NCBI RefSeq assembly: GCF_009727055.1
Contig: NC_052359.1
Span: 16,400,688 to 16,464,687 of the forward strand
Length of the DNA: 64,000 bases
Direction: 5' to 3'
From: Benincasa hispida
Taxonomy: Eukaryota > Streptophyta > Magnoliopsida > Cucurbitales > Cucurbitaceae
Position 1 is the stretch's first letter, and each line of letters begins with the position of its first letter. Under the pieces are notes generated by a model. That model was not told the DNA's origin and ran no database searches. It saw only the letters and a list, made by a program, of their open reading frames with translations. The position numbers and the translations under genes were made by a program. Of the stretch, positions 33,971 through 45,554 are shown in pieces.

Positions 33971-35940
33971 TTAAGCACTCAATTATCGTTAATTTGAGTT
34001 TTGTGGGTGACTTTCTAAGCATGTTTGAGTATGTGACTGATATGGTTTAAATTCAGTTTTGGCATTAGAATTCTCTTTGATTTCCAAGTTAAATTTATAA
34101 TTAGCTTATATGTGTGCTCTGGAGTCTGTAATTTATTTAGAGTCATTAGAGTCTGAATTAGGCTGTAATTTGAAGATTGAAGCAAGCATGTTCAAGCAAA
34201 AAACTGAAGCTGAGCCTTCTGCCCATGAGCGTCGCGACGCTGTTCATCGAGCATTGCAACGCCACCGGCTCGCTGATGAACATTGTTGAAACGTTAGGAT
34301 GTGGCGTCATGATGTTGTTCATCCCAAGGGTTTTTGCTTCGTGTGCTACCTGGCCGGTTTGTGGGTTGAAGAAACTGGTTCGATCGGTTCTCCTTCAAAC
34401 CGGTTCGGTTCAACTTCCTTTAGTGCCTTAATGGTCGAGTTCAGGCGGTTTGGGTCCTATTCGGGTCGGTTCGGGCGGTTCTTCATCAAATTAAAGTTGT
34501 TCTTGAGCCATTTTTGTAATAATTTAACTTATTTGTTTGCATAGAATGCCAAAGTTGAACCATATTAATGTTATTTAATTATTTTATGCATATGATGTGT
34601 ATTTTTTTTTTAATTAAACATGTTTGTGCATAAAATATGACATTTTAGATTTAAAATCCCACCATTGTTAAACATGTTACATGCATTATTGTATATAAAT
34701 TAGTTATAATATATAGTATGCATGCTTTAGGATTTTTTAAAAATTGATGTAATTGTTATGTTAATTTTTGCCTTTGAAGCATGTTATCGTTGGTTTAAAG
34801 CATGTTTATTTTATAAGTTTGTCATAAAATGAAATTAAACTTTAAAATTCATAAGAAAGATACACAGCATGCTCACTTAGGTTAACAACTAGTTTTAACT
34901 GTTCAAATAAATTGTTACCTTATAAATTTTGGTTACAAACTCAAATCAGTTCATATACCTGTCTAAGGCTGGGGGTACATAGGTTTACGGTTTACGTAAC
35001 ACCTCCCACCTGAGGATTATGACTGAAAAATTAAGCGTTGTTAACTAATTTTATGAGCTTGCGTGAGCGGTGTGAGGTTTAAAATTGGTTTAAACACATA
35101 CACATCGTAGGTTAATATCTAAATATAAACATTATACTTGGATAAAATCACATAGACTTAGGTTTTTCTTAATTAGCCGTAATAAAACCTAAGTAATGAA
35201 TACCCAAACATTTACAACACTTAAGCGAGAGATTAACAATATATTTGATATAAAGTTAATAGCTCTCATGTCCCTAAGAGTTCAAACCGTGAGATCCATG
35301 CTTGGCTTCGTGTCGCTTTTACTGCGACTACTCCATACGGGAAGTGTTTGCATGGGTCAATAACAAGGTGAATGGGGGAAGTAGTTCATAGTAAGTGGGT
35401 GAAGGAAATGTATCAACATTGTCCTACGATCTCATCCATTAGTTTGAACCGTGAGATTTCTATGTTGTATCTGCTGTCGTTTTTAGGCGGCACTAGCTGG
35501 TCATTAACTACGGCGATCTCCATGGAGGGTTGTAACATAATATTCGAAACAACCCAAGCTTCAGAAATGAATAGGGTCTTATAGTTCTATCATAGATATT
35601 TTCTTAATCTCGGGCGCATATTCATACTGTTCTATAAAATCTAAAAATGGCGGGTCACACTTACAAGAATTAAATTGTTAGTAAAGATCTTGACCGAAAA
35701 CGATAACCAAAAGATCTATAGGAATAAAGAGTAATTCTGATATAGTATTTGGTCAGAATTGTCTTGCTTCAATGAAGGAATTTTTTTATTGCCCCACGGT
35801 AGCAACTGTTATAAATCACTTGAGTATCGTTGCAAATAAAATAAAGATTTTTTCGGTACTTTATTTTTATTTTTTTTTTTTTTTGTTAAAATTGGATTTA
35901 GATGCATCATTTTAATAGAATTTGTTTAAATTTTTCAGCA
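33971..35940 (+). other. Copia-P long leader (5' untranslated region)
   Basis: Nearly 2 kb from PBS to gag with no credible coding frame. 34215-34490 is a GC-richer island with many CGGTT and GGTTCG repeats. 35270-35560 holds two diverged copies of a roughly 160-bp unit beginning 'aaccgtgagat' (about 35287 and 35446). A T run lies at 35863-35884. Similar leaders are found in copia-3 (45555-47634), copia-4 (49433-50699) and the truncated element at 59099-59567. Confidence 0.75.
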
Positions 35941-36714
35941 ATGTCAAATTCAATTATACAACTGCTTGCTTCTGATAAGTTTAACGGAGAATGATATTCA
36001 AACTGGAAATCCAACATTAATACAATATTAGTTGTGGATGATTTGAGATTTGTGTTGACGGAGGAATAACCTCCGATTCCCAGTACAACAGCTAACTGAA
36101 ATGTTCGGGACATCTATGATCGGTGGGTTAGGGCTAATGAAAAAGCTAGGGCCTATATCTTAGCAAGTATATTTGATGTACTTAATAAGAAACATGAGGT
36201 AATGCCCACTGCCAATGAGATAATGGCCTCACTCCAAGAGATGTTTGGGCAACCGTCATCCTCTGTTCGACATTAAGCCATTAAGTATATTTATAGTACT
36301 CACATGAAAGATGGTACCAATGTTAGAGAACATGTTCTCAATATGATGGTCCATTTTAATATTTCTGAGGCTCATGGGGCGATGATAGATGAAATCAGTT
36401 AAGTCAGTATGATATTAAAATCTTTTCCGAAGAATTATCTACCTTTCAGAACCAATGCTATTATGAACAAAATTACTTACAATTTTACTACACTGTTGAA
36501 CAAACTACGAACATATCAGTCTATGATGAAACTTAAAGAAGGTGAACTAAATGTTATTTCATGACCTAAAAAGTTCTAAAGGGTTCTACATCTTGAACAA
36601 AACTTGCTGATAAAAAGAAGTTTATTCCCTCTTCTTCAAAAGTCAAGGTTCTACAAAATGAAGAAGAAGGGTAAAGGGAATAAGAAAACCATTGCAAAGA
36701 AGAACAAAAACAAA
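35941..36714 (+). pseudogene. gag: Copia-P gag
   Basis: ATG 35941 opens MSNSIIQLLASDKFNGE, then a stop, YSNWKSNINTILVVDDLRFVL and further stops. WVRANEKARAYILASI, ANEIMASLQEMFGQPSSS, HMKDGTNVREHVLNMMVHFN and LKSFPKNYLPFRTNAIMNK are readable in one frame. This matches the copia Gag core (UBN2-type) shared with copia-3 and the element at 59568. Seven or more stops show that it no longer makes capsid protein. Confidence 0.88.
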
Positions 36715-37831
36715 AACATAAAAGGCTCCCAAAGGGAAGTGTTTCCATTGCGGAGAGGATGGGCACTGGAAGCATAACTGACCAAAGTATTTAGTAGAAA
36801 AGAAAGCATAAAAGGCAAACCAAGGTAAATCAGATTTACTAGTAGTTGAAACATGTATAGTGGAGAATACTCACTTAACTTAGATATTAGATTCAGACGC
36901 CGTTAATCATGTTTTCACTTTTCTACAAGAAACTAGTTCTTGGAGACAACTTTCTGTACAAGAAATGAATTTCAAGGTGGGAACAGGAGAAGTCATTTTG
37001 GCTCATGCAGTAGAAGATGTCAAGCTATTTTTTGGAAAATCTTTCATCTTATTTAGAAATGTATATTATGTACCTAAGATGAAAAGAAATTTAATCTCCA
37101 TTTTCTGTCTGCTAGAAAATATGTACAGAAATTTTTTTGAATCTAATGAAGTGTTTGTTTTTTCAAAAGGTGTTCATATTTGTTCTGCAAGACTCGAAAA
37201 TAGCTTGTACATATTAAAACTGACTGAAGTAAAGGTCATTTTAAATATAGAGATGTTTAAAACGATCGAGACTCAAAATAAAAGACGAAAAAATTCTCCT
37301 AATGCCTATCTTTGGCACCTCAGACTTGGTCACATTAATCTCAATAGGATTGAGAGATTGGTTAAAATCGGTCATCTAAGTCAGTTAGAAGATAGTTCTA
37401 TACCTTCATGTGAATCATGTCTTGAGGGAAAAATGACAAAAAGATCTTTTTTTGAAAAAGGTCTTCGTGCTAAAGAGCCTCTCGAACTTATACATTCAGA
37501 CCTATGTGGTCCAATGAGTATTAAAGCACGAGGAGGCTATCAGTATTTTGTCAGTTTTATTGATGATTGCTCGAGATATGGCTACATTTACTTAATAAAT
37601 CACAAGTCTAAAACTCTTGAAAAGGTCAAAGAATTTAAGACCGAGATAGAAATTTTTTTAAGTAAAAGCATTAAAACACTTCGATCTAATCGAGGTGGTG
37701 AGTACATGGGTTTACAATTCCAAAAGTATCTAGTAGATCATGGAATTCAATCCCAACTCATAGCACCTAGAACACCACAACAAAACAGTGTTGCAGAAAG
37801 GAGAAATCTAACTTTGTTAGACATGGTCTAA
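36715..37831 (+). pseudogene. pol: Copia-P zinc knuckle, protease and integrase
   Basis: The nucleocapsid knuckle GKCFHCGEDGHWKHN ends in TGA where the last cysteine should be (near 36780). The protease active site reads ILDSDAVNH instead of DSGATNH. 36965-37831 is open for 288 codons: the protease end and spacer (VYYVPKMKRNLISIFCLL), then integrase with LWHLRLGHINLNRIERLVKI and CESCLEGKM (HHCC), catalytic D in LIHSDLCGPM, second acidic region FIDDCSRYGYIYLI, SNRGGEYMG and E in QQNSVAERRNLTLLDMV. The integrase core therefore retains its catalytic residues although the protein around it is broken. Confidence 0.92.
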
Positions 37832-38389
37832 TCAATGATGAGTTATGCTCAGTTACCTCAATCCTTTTGGGGGTATGTAGTACAGACTGCATTATATATT
37901 CTAAACATTGTTTCTTCAAAAAGTGTTTCAGAAACACTGCATGAATTATGAAAAGGATGCAAAACTAGTTTACGTCATTTTCGTATCTGGGGTTGTCCAG
38001 CACACGTGTTGGTACAAAATCGTAAAAACCTGGAAACACGTCCGAAGTTATGCCTTTTTGCAGGATACCCTAAAGAAACAAAAGGAGGACTATTCTGTGA
38101 TCCCCAAGAAGACAAATTATTTGTATCGAAAAATGCTACATTCTTGGAAGAAGATCATGTTAAAAATCATCAACCTCGCAGTAAACTAATATTACTAGAA
38201 ATGACCAAAGATGCTACAGAAAAATAAACAAGAGTTGTTGATCAAGCTGGTCCATCAACAACTGTTGTTGCCCTATCACATCCTTCTCAAGAGTTGAGTA
38301 TGCCTTAACATAGTGAGAGGGTTATTCAGCAACCTGAATGCTATATGGGTTTAATAGAAACTCAAAACATCATACGTGATGATGGTTTA
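37832..38389 (+). pseudogene. pol: Copia-P integrase C-terminal region and linker
   Basis: After the stop at 37829 the frame continues in pieces: MMSYAQLPQSFWGY, ALYILNIVSSKSVSET, a shift, then RIWGCPAHVLVQNRKNLETRPKLCLFAGYPKETKGG, FVSKNATFLEEDH (38006-38227), then VVDQAGPSTTVV. These are the usual copia integrase tail and linker motifs. Confidence 0.8.
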
Positions 38390-39900
38390 GAGGATCCATT
38401 AACCTTTAAAAAGGCAATGGAAGATGTTGATAGGGAATAGTGGATAAAAGCCATGGACGTTGAAATTGAGTCAATGTACTTCAACTCTATCTAGGAACTT
38501 GTAGATCAACCACATGGAGTCAAACCTGTAAGTTGCAAATGGATCTACAAAAGAAAACGAGACCAAACTGGCAAGGTGCAAACCTACAAAGCCAAACTCG
38601 TGGCAAAAAGTTTTACCCAAAGAGAAGGGGTTGATTATGAAGAAACTTTTTCTTCTGTTGCCATGATAAAATCTAAAAGAATACTTCTATCAATTACCAT
38701 ATATTATAACTTTGAGATATGGCAAATGAATGTCAAGGATTTGAACGGCCATCTTGATGAAAGTATCTTTATGTCACAACCAAAGGGTTAATCGAACAAG
38801 GACAGGAATAGAAAGACTGTAACCTTAAACGATCCATTTATGGTTTAAAGCAAGCTTCAAAATCCTGGAATGTAAGATTTGATACTACGATTAAATCTTA
38901 TGGCTTTGAACAGAATGTTGACGAACCTTGTGTTTACAAGAAAATAGTCAACAAGACTATAACATTCTTAGTACTTTATGTTTATGATATCTTGCTCATT
39001 GGGAATGAGACAAGCTTCCTTGCTAACGTATAGATACGGTTAGCAAGACAGTTCCAAATGAAAGATTTTGGTTATGCTCAATATGTTCTAGGGATACAAA
39101 TTTTTCGAAATCGAAAGAATAGAGCCCTAGAATTATCTCAAGCATCTTATATTGACAAGATGTTGTCAAGATACAATATGCAAAATTCCAAAAAAGATAT
39201 GTTGCCTTTTAGATATGGAATTCATTTTTCAAAGAAATAGTGTCCTAAGACATCTCAAGATGTTAAGGAAATGAAAAGAATTCAATATGCATCTGTAGTT
39301 AGGAGTTTGATGTACGGAATGTTATGTACACGGCCTGACATATTCTTTGTAGTTGGAATCGTCAGCAGGTTCCAATCTGATCCAGGACACAGTCATTGGA
39401 CTGCTATAAAAAACATCCTCAAGTATCTAAGGAGAACGAGGGACTATATGCTTGTTTATGGACCAAAGGATTTGATCCTTATTGGATACACCGATTCTGA
39501 TTTTCAGACTGACGTAGATTCAAGGAAATCTTCTTCAGCATTAGTTTTCACTTTCAATGGAGGAGCTATAGTTTGGAGAAGCATTAAACAGAGTTGTATC
39601 GCTAACTCCACGATGGAAGCAAAATACGTAGCTCCATATGAAGCCGCTAAAGAAGCAATATGGCTACGCAAATTCTTAGTTGACTTAGAAGTAGTTCCAG
39701 ATATGCACCTACCCATCACGTTGTATTATGAAAATAGTGGTCCTATTGCGAACTCGAAAGAACTAAGGAATCACAAACCTGGAAAACATATTGAAAGAAA
39801 GTACCATCTCATCAAAGAGATAGTACACCGAGGGGGCATGATTGTCACGAAGATAGCCTCTGAAGACAACCTCGCTGATCCATTTACGAAGGTCCTCTAG
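38390..39900 (+). pseudogene. pol: Copia-P reverse transcriptase and RNase H
   Basis: RT: WIKAMDVEIESMYFNSI, CKWIYKRKRDQTGKVQTYKAKLVAKSFTQREGVDYEETFSS, IWQMNVKDLNGHLDESIFMSQPKG (an aspartate of the usual MDVKTAFLNG is changed and two residues lost). After stops the active site near 38985 reads YVYDILL instead of YVDD. 39058-39240 gives MKDFGYAQYVLGIQIFRN. 39271-39900 is open for 209 codons and covers the RT connection and RNase H: GYTDSDFQTDVDSRKS, SSALVFTFNGG, MEAKYVAPYEAAKEAIWLRKFL, YENSGPIANS, DNLADPFTKVL. RNase H here keeps GYTDSDF, unlike copia-4. Confidence 0.92.
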
Positions 39901-40077
39901 GATGAAGTGTTCGAGGGCCACTTGGTTGGACTTGGACTACAAGCAACCAAATCTAGAACAAATGGGGGAATATGTATTAGGTGTTTAAGATGCCCTAGTT
40001 TATTGTATTTTTCTCTATATTTCTCAACATTGTAAACATTATATATATGTATGTTTACTCTCACTGGAGTATTAGTC

Positions 40078-40089
40078 CAAATGGGAGAT
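40078..40089 (+). other. Polypurine tract of copia-P
   Basis: 'caaatgggagat' directly before the 3' LTR start; the plus-strand primer site. Confidence 0.8.
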
Positions 40090-41989
40090 TGTTGGGGATG
40101 TCCTAAAACTCGCAGTTCGTAATTCATGTTAAACATTCTATTTAATTGAGTAAATTATTCAATAAAGTTATTGATATTGCATTCTTTTCAAAAAATCCAA
40201 TAAACATATCTTTGGCTATTGTATGAATACTTTAACTTTATGTCATAACATATGCAGAATCAGGTTATAGTAGCTTAAATGGTCTATAAGTATATGGATG
40301 AAATTGGGTATCTCATCCTGGTAACATTATTGGATGCGGCCCATTTTGTATAACTGATACAAATGATGTGATTCACTAATCATTCATGTAGAGACATTTG
40401 AGTGGAGGAATCCTATTCAATGAGTTTGTATAAGAATGAACATCGAAATAGTCACTTTTTATAAGAACCGTTTACTATTAAAATTGACTATTTCAACCTA
40501 AATGACCTAGGGTAACTTGATCTTAATCCTGAGCTAACTATGAACTCCTATTTATTACGGGATTATCCTTTGATCTACATAGGTGAGAGTAGTCTAATAG
40601 CACTGCTCAATAAGCCTCATATTTTGGGAATAAGACCCGATAGATAGTTAGGGACATAACTATGCAAGATGGAATTCACTCCTACCCGACTTAGGGTTAG
40701 CAGATAGGTTGTTCTCTTAAGTGTTGATGCCTAGTCTTGAACAACGAGGCCCCGCCCTCTCTTGGTAGAGAGGGATATGATTTATAAAAGGTATTATAAA
40801 TCAACTTTTCAATAGATGGTCAGTGGGAGCTTAAGGTGTAAGATATATTTAAAGGGGTAAAATAGTAATTTTGACGCAACTGTAAATATGGACGACCTGT
40901 AAACGATCGACTTACTGATTATGGTCGAAATGGACAGAAATACATCTACAGTGAGAATAGTGCAACTATCGAGCTATAGTTGTGTGTCTTGATAGTTAAT
41001 GAATAGTAATTAATTCAGATTAAAGAGTTTAACCAATTAATTAGAAATCATTGGAGCTCATGATCTATAGGTTTATTAGGTCCCTCTACTAGCTCGTAAA
41101 TTGGAATAACAAATTGAACATTGATTGGTTAAATTTTGGAATTAGGGTTATGAATTTGAAATGTTCAAATTCATTTTTGGGGGTTTCAATTGATTGTATT
41201 TGATACAATTAAAAACGTTTAATTTAGTTGAAATTAAACAAAATTGGAGAATCAATTAATATTTAAATTATGATTTAAATATGTAATTGAATATTGGTGA
41301 AATTGGTATTTATTAATTTAATATTAAGATATTAAATTAATAAATTTTAATTAAAAGGTTTAATTAAAAAATGAAATTAGTTTGATTAATTATTAATTTT
41401 GAATTAATTATATAAAACTAATTATTAAATAAAATGGTTTTATTTAATTATAAAATCAATTTTAGTTTTAAAATTGATTTTAGGTTTAGTGGATTTTTCC
41501 AATTTTTGGGAAAAATCCACTAACCACTTCTTGGGTGGTTTGTCACCCAATTCCACCTCAAAATTGTAATGAGCTCCAAGTAGGAGCTACCCTCCATGCA
41601 AGTCACTCTTCCTGCATGAAAACATTTTATATAATGAGTCTTCATGCATGAATTTGATAAAGATTTTCTGAAAAATTGACCGAACTGCTGGAATTCTGAG
41701 AACTCTAAAAACCCATCCAAATTCCTCTTCAATTCAGCTTGATCAGAGTGTTTCCACCACACATTCCTTCTTGAGCATAGTTTAGAAGACCTTGGTGGTG
41801 GTCTTGTTGAAGTATCAAGCTCAATCTTAGAGTAATTCAACTAAATTCGTGGATTAAGTCTTCAAAGGTAATATTTGCTTCAAACCCTCTATGAATATCT
41901 ATGAATAGCATGTTTAAAACTCAAATTAAGAGTAGTTAGAGTGCTTATTGATTCTGATTTGTTCCGCTGCATATTATATTACTCCTTCA
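40090..41989 (+). repeat. 3' LTR of copia-P
   Basis: 1900 bp, TGTTGGGG to TTCA, collinear with the split 5' LTR. It gives the intact reference for the target site of the solo LTR at 30351 and for the gap at 33373. Confidence 0.92.
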
Positions 41990-41994
41990 CTTTT

Positions 41995-42763
41995 CATCTT
42001 AGGTACATAATATACATTTTCTAATAAAATGTAAGAATCTCCGAAACATAAATTGATGTCTCCACTACTTTAGCTGAAATTACTTCACCTGTTTCCACCT
42101 TGAAAGTCATTTCATTTTCTGACAGCTACTTCCAGGAACTAATTTCATGAATGAAAGTACAAATATGATTAGCGGTGCATGAATCCAATATCCAAGTCAA
42201 ATGAGAACTTTCCACTAAATATGTTTCTATTACAAGTAAATCAAATTTACCTTGGTTTGCCTTTTCAAATTTCTTTTCTGCAAGATATTTTGGTAATTCC
42301 GTTTCCATGCCGATCTTCGTTACAATGGAAATATTTTCCTTTTGCAACCTTGTTCTTGCTTTTCTTAGCAAGAGCTTTCTTCTTCCCTTTTCCTTTCTTA
42401 TTCATTTGGATACTCTTATCGTTTGAAGGACCAAACTTCTTTTCTGAAGGTTTCATACCCAATAGATCCCTTCAGAAATTTCTTTTGGGAAACAATATTT
42501 GCTTCTCATTCTTTATTTTTCATTAAAGATTGATAAGTATGGAGTTCATTTAAGAGAGTGGTCAAATTATAATCAATCATATTCATTACAATATTTGTAC
42601 GAAAAGTTAGGAAACTCTTCGGAAAAGATTCCATAATCACACTAACTTGATTTTTCTCATCTATGATAGCACATTTTGCCTCTACAATATTAAAATGGAC
42701 CATCATATCCAGAGCGTGTTCTAACAGTGGTCCCTTCCTTCATATGAGAATTGTAGACGTATT
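41995..42763 (-). pseudogene. gag-pol: Copia-4 gag C-terminal half, zinc knuckle and protease
   Basis: Minus strand: HMKEG near 42745, then MMVHFNIVEAKCAIIDEKNQ, MESFPKSFLTFRTNIVMNMIDYNLTTLLNEL (42506-42706). A lysine-rich stretch (KGKGKKKALAKKSKNKVAKGK) leads into the zinc knuckle YFHCNEDRH, whose first cysteine is tyrosine. The protease site WILDSCTANHIC (usual DSGATNH) is at about 42165. The frame proceeds to the spacer text 'ENVYYVPKM', cut at 41995 by copia-P. The gag N-terminal half is missing at 42763. Confidence 0.85.
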
Positions 42764-43436
42764 TGTTGGGGTTGATGCCTTAAATCTCGTAGGGTTCTAT
42801 AGTTTATAAACATTGTATGAACAAACTCTTATGTGATTAATCATATATGATATTTTATTCACTGTCTATAAAATATGTGATATTTTAGTTCCATTAACCA
42901 CAAACCAATAGACTAACATCCAAGTTTATCATTGTAACTTAAACATGTATGTGGAGACATACAGGTGGATCATATTTAAGTGATAACCTAAATGGTCTGT
43001 AGGAGATGGATGAGGTTGGGTACCTTATCCTGGTGACATTACGAGTGTGGCCCACTTTATAGGTGTTACAATTATTGTAAAGTGCTACAAATGATCTGAT
43101 CCTGATCATTCATGTATTAGACATGCGAGCGGGGATATTCTATACAAAGGAGTTTGTATAAGATCAGACCACGAAATGTTTAGTCTCATTATATAACGCC
43201 GTTCATAATAGAGACTTTCATTTCACTAGGATGACCATAGGTAACATGACCTTAATCCAGAGTGAGTTGTGAAGTCCTGCCTATGAGGGTGGTCCTTTGA
43301 TTTGTATGGGTGAGAGTGGCCAGATCGCCAACTCAACAAGCCTACCATTTTGGGGATTCATCTGATTGAGGAGTTGGAAACATAGCTACACAAGATGAAA
43401 TTCACTCCTCCCTCAAAGAAAGGGTAAGTAGATAAA
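42764..43436 (+). repeat. Sense copia LTR 5' part, first half of an inverted pair
   Basis: Starts TGTTGGGGTTGATGCC and follows the LTR-C layout (GATCATATTTAAGTGATAACC, 'gcgagcggggat', 'gtgagagtggccagatcgccaactcaacaagcc') for about 670 bp. It stops at 'agtagataaatt' and is joined to an inverted LTR piece. Confidence 0.75.
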
Positions 43437-43782
43437 TTAGGACACCTTCGCTCGCATGTCTCTACATGAATGATTAAGATCAGATCATTTGTAGTAGTTA
43501 ACAACACTTGTAAACCTCTATAAAGTAGGTCGTATCCGTTGTGTCACCAGGATAAGGTATCCCTCCTTTATCCTTATACTACAGACCTTTTAGGTTATTA
43601 CTTAAGGCATGATCCACTTGTATATCTCATATACATGCTTAAGTTTACATACAATGACCATGGATCTTTGTTTATTGGATATGAGTAAATGCAAATAAAA
43701 TAACTCTTATTTTATTCAGAACACTGTGTAAAAATTTTACTAACTACAAGACTCTGGGAGAATTAGGACACTAATCTCAACA
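43437..43782 (-). repeat. Antisense copia LTR-C 5' part, second half of the inverted pair
   Basis: Reads as the inverse of the first 340 bp or so of LTR-C, ending at 43782 (minus start TGTTGAGATTAGTGTCC). Matches 20340-20685 and 24110-24458. Confidence 0.8.
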
Positions 43783-44450
43783 ATATAGTCCTGGAATTTC
43801 AAGTCCAAATACTCCCCACCACGATTTGATCGAATTGTTTTAATAGATTGACCTAATTGGTTCTCAACCTCGGTCTTAAATTCCTTGAACTTTTCAAGAG
43901 CTTTGGACTTAAAATCAATTAGGTAATTGTAACTGTACCTTGAATAATCATCTATAAAGCTAATAAAATATTCATAACCTCCACATTCTTTAACACTCAT
44001 CGGACCACAAAGGTTCGAATGCACGAGCTCGAAGGTTTCTTTGACTCGAAGACCTTTTCCAGAAAGAGATTTTTTTGTCATTTTTTCCTTCGAGACATGA
44101 CTCACATGGCGGTAAAGAGACATTCTAACTTGTTTAGAAGACCACTTTTAGCCAGCCTCTCAATCCTATTGAGATTAATGTGGCCAAGTCTCAAGTGTCA
44201 AAGATAGGTACTCTAAGAAATGTGTTGCCTTTTGCTTTGAGTTTCAGCTGTTTTAAATATATCTGTGTTATATACAACTTCAACTTTAGATGGTTTTAAC
44301 TTATATAAGTTACTTTCTAGGTTTGCATAACAGATTTGTATACCTCTTTTTGTAATGAACGCTTCATTAAGGCAAAAATTTAGTTTGTACAAATATTCCA
44401 ATAAACAGGAAATATATATCAAATTTCTTTTACAAGAAGGTACATAAAGA
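43783..44450 (-). pseudogene. pol: Copia-3 integrase N-terminal part, truncated
   Basis: Minus strand: spacer and HHCC region in broken frames (44213-44422 and CESCLEGKM-type text near 44100), then core at 43783-44123 (KKSLSGKGLRVKETFELVHSN, LCGPMSVKECGGYEYFISF, DDYSRYSYNYLIDF, IKTIRSNRGGEYLDLKFQDYIV). The catalytic D of HSDLCGP is N (HSNLCGP). The frame is cut at 43782 by an LTR-C piece; the integrase end, RT, RNase H and 3' LTR of this element are absent. Confidence 0.85.
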
Positions 44451-44509
44451 ACATTTATAAATACAGATATCTATTTCTAAAAGTTAACTTAACAACTGCC
44501 ATTGCTTTA

Positions 44510-45554
44510 GCTGAGATGCACTCCTTTGATCCAACTCGGAGAGTAATCTCATCTTCTTCAAGCTGCCTCTAGGAACTAGTTTCCTGAGAAGAAAAACAAA
44601 CATGATTAGTGGCCCCTGAATCTAATATCTAGGTAGAATCTTCATTCTTCACTATGCATGTTTCAATAACCAGTAAATCTAATTTACCTTGGCTATCTTT
44701 TTCAGCTTTCTTCTCGGCAAGACATTTAGGGTAATTTCTTTTCCCATGCCCATTTTCATTGCAGTGGAAACATTTTCCTTTGCCAACTTCCTTTTTGCCT
44801 TTCTGTGTAGCTAGAGCCTTCCCCTTCCCAGTTTCCTTCTTTTTCTTTTGAATACCTCTATTCTTGGAGAAAGACGGGCCAATTTTACTCCCAGAAGACA
44901 ATTCTTTCTGACGTTTCCTCTTTGAAGTGGAAGCAACATTTTTTTCTGCCTCTGAACCTTTAATTTTCAGTAAAGATTCGTAAATCTGGAGTTCATTGAG
45001 AAGAATCGTCAAGTTATACTCAATCTTATTCATCATTGCATTCATTTTGAATTGAAAAAAGCTTTTCGGAAGAGACTGCATGATGAATTCAACTTGACTC
45101 TTCTTATTCCTGATGGCTCCGTTTGGTTCTGCAACATTGAAATGAACCATCATGTTCAAAACATGTTCCCTTACGGAGGTTCCTTCCTTCATTCAGCAGT
45201 TGTAAACTAATATAATTGCATCATGCATGGCAGATGTGGACGGTTGTCCAAACAGGCCCTGCAAAGAGTCCATGATCTCTCTTGCAGTAGCTAACCTCTC
45301 GTGTTTCTTAGATAGTGCATCGGATATACTAGCTAAAATATAAACCCAAGCCTTCTCATTAGCTTTGACCCATTTGTCATACATACCCCAAACTGTTTGG
45401 TTTGCGTTGGGACTAGGGAATGGAGGACACTCCTCCGTTAAAACGAATCGAAGATCATCTATTACTAGTATCATGTTAATATTCGATTTCTAGGTTCTGT
45501 AATTATCGTTGTTAAGTTTCTCAGAAGCTCGTAATTGTATAATGAATGATGACA
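44510..45554 (-). pseudogene. gag: Copia-3 gag with zinc knuckle and protease start
   Basis: Best-preserved copia gag here. It starts near 45554 (MSSFIIQL), with a stop in the N-terminal region. 45193-45474 is open (DDLRFVLTEECPPFPSPNAN, WVKANEKAWVYILASI, TAREIMDSLQGLFGQPST), one TGA at about 45190, then 44629-45192 open (GTSVREHVLNMMVHFNVAEP, MQSLPKSFFQFKMNAMMNK, STSKRKRQKEL). The knuckle CFHCNENGHGKRNY has tyrosine for the last cysteine. The protease site ILDSGATNH follows an in-frame stop at about 44610. It is one of only a few places where the protease signature is unchanged. Confidence 0.88.

Larger units (their letters stand above)
30070..41989 (+). mobile_element. Copia-P: full-length sense copia element inserted antisense into copia-4
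   Basis: Target duplication CTTTT at 30065-30069 and 41990-41994. The 5' LTR (30070-33951) and 3' LTR (40090-41989) share start (GGGGATGTCC) and end (TACTCCTTCA). PBS at 33954, a leader of almost 2 kb, gag, protease, integrase, RT and RNase H follow in copia order; the polypurine tract lies just before 40090. Numerous stops are present. Removing it and one duplication rejoins copia-4 text ('cctaagatg' to 'aacttaatctctg' on the minus strand). Family: Tork/TNT1-like by the RT and integrase text; the exact lineage was not resolved. Confidence 0.93.
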
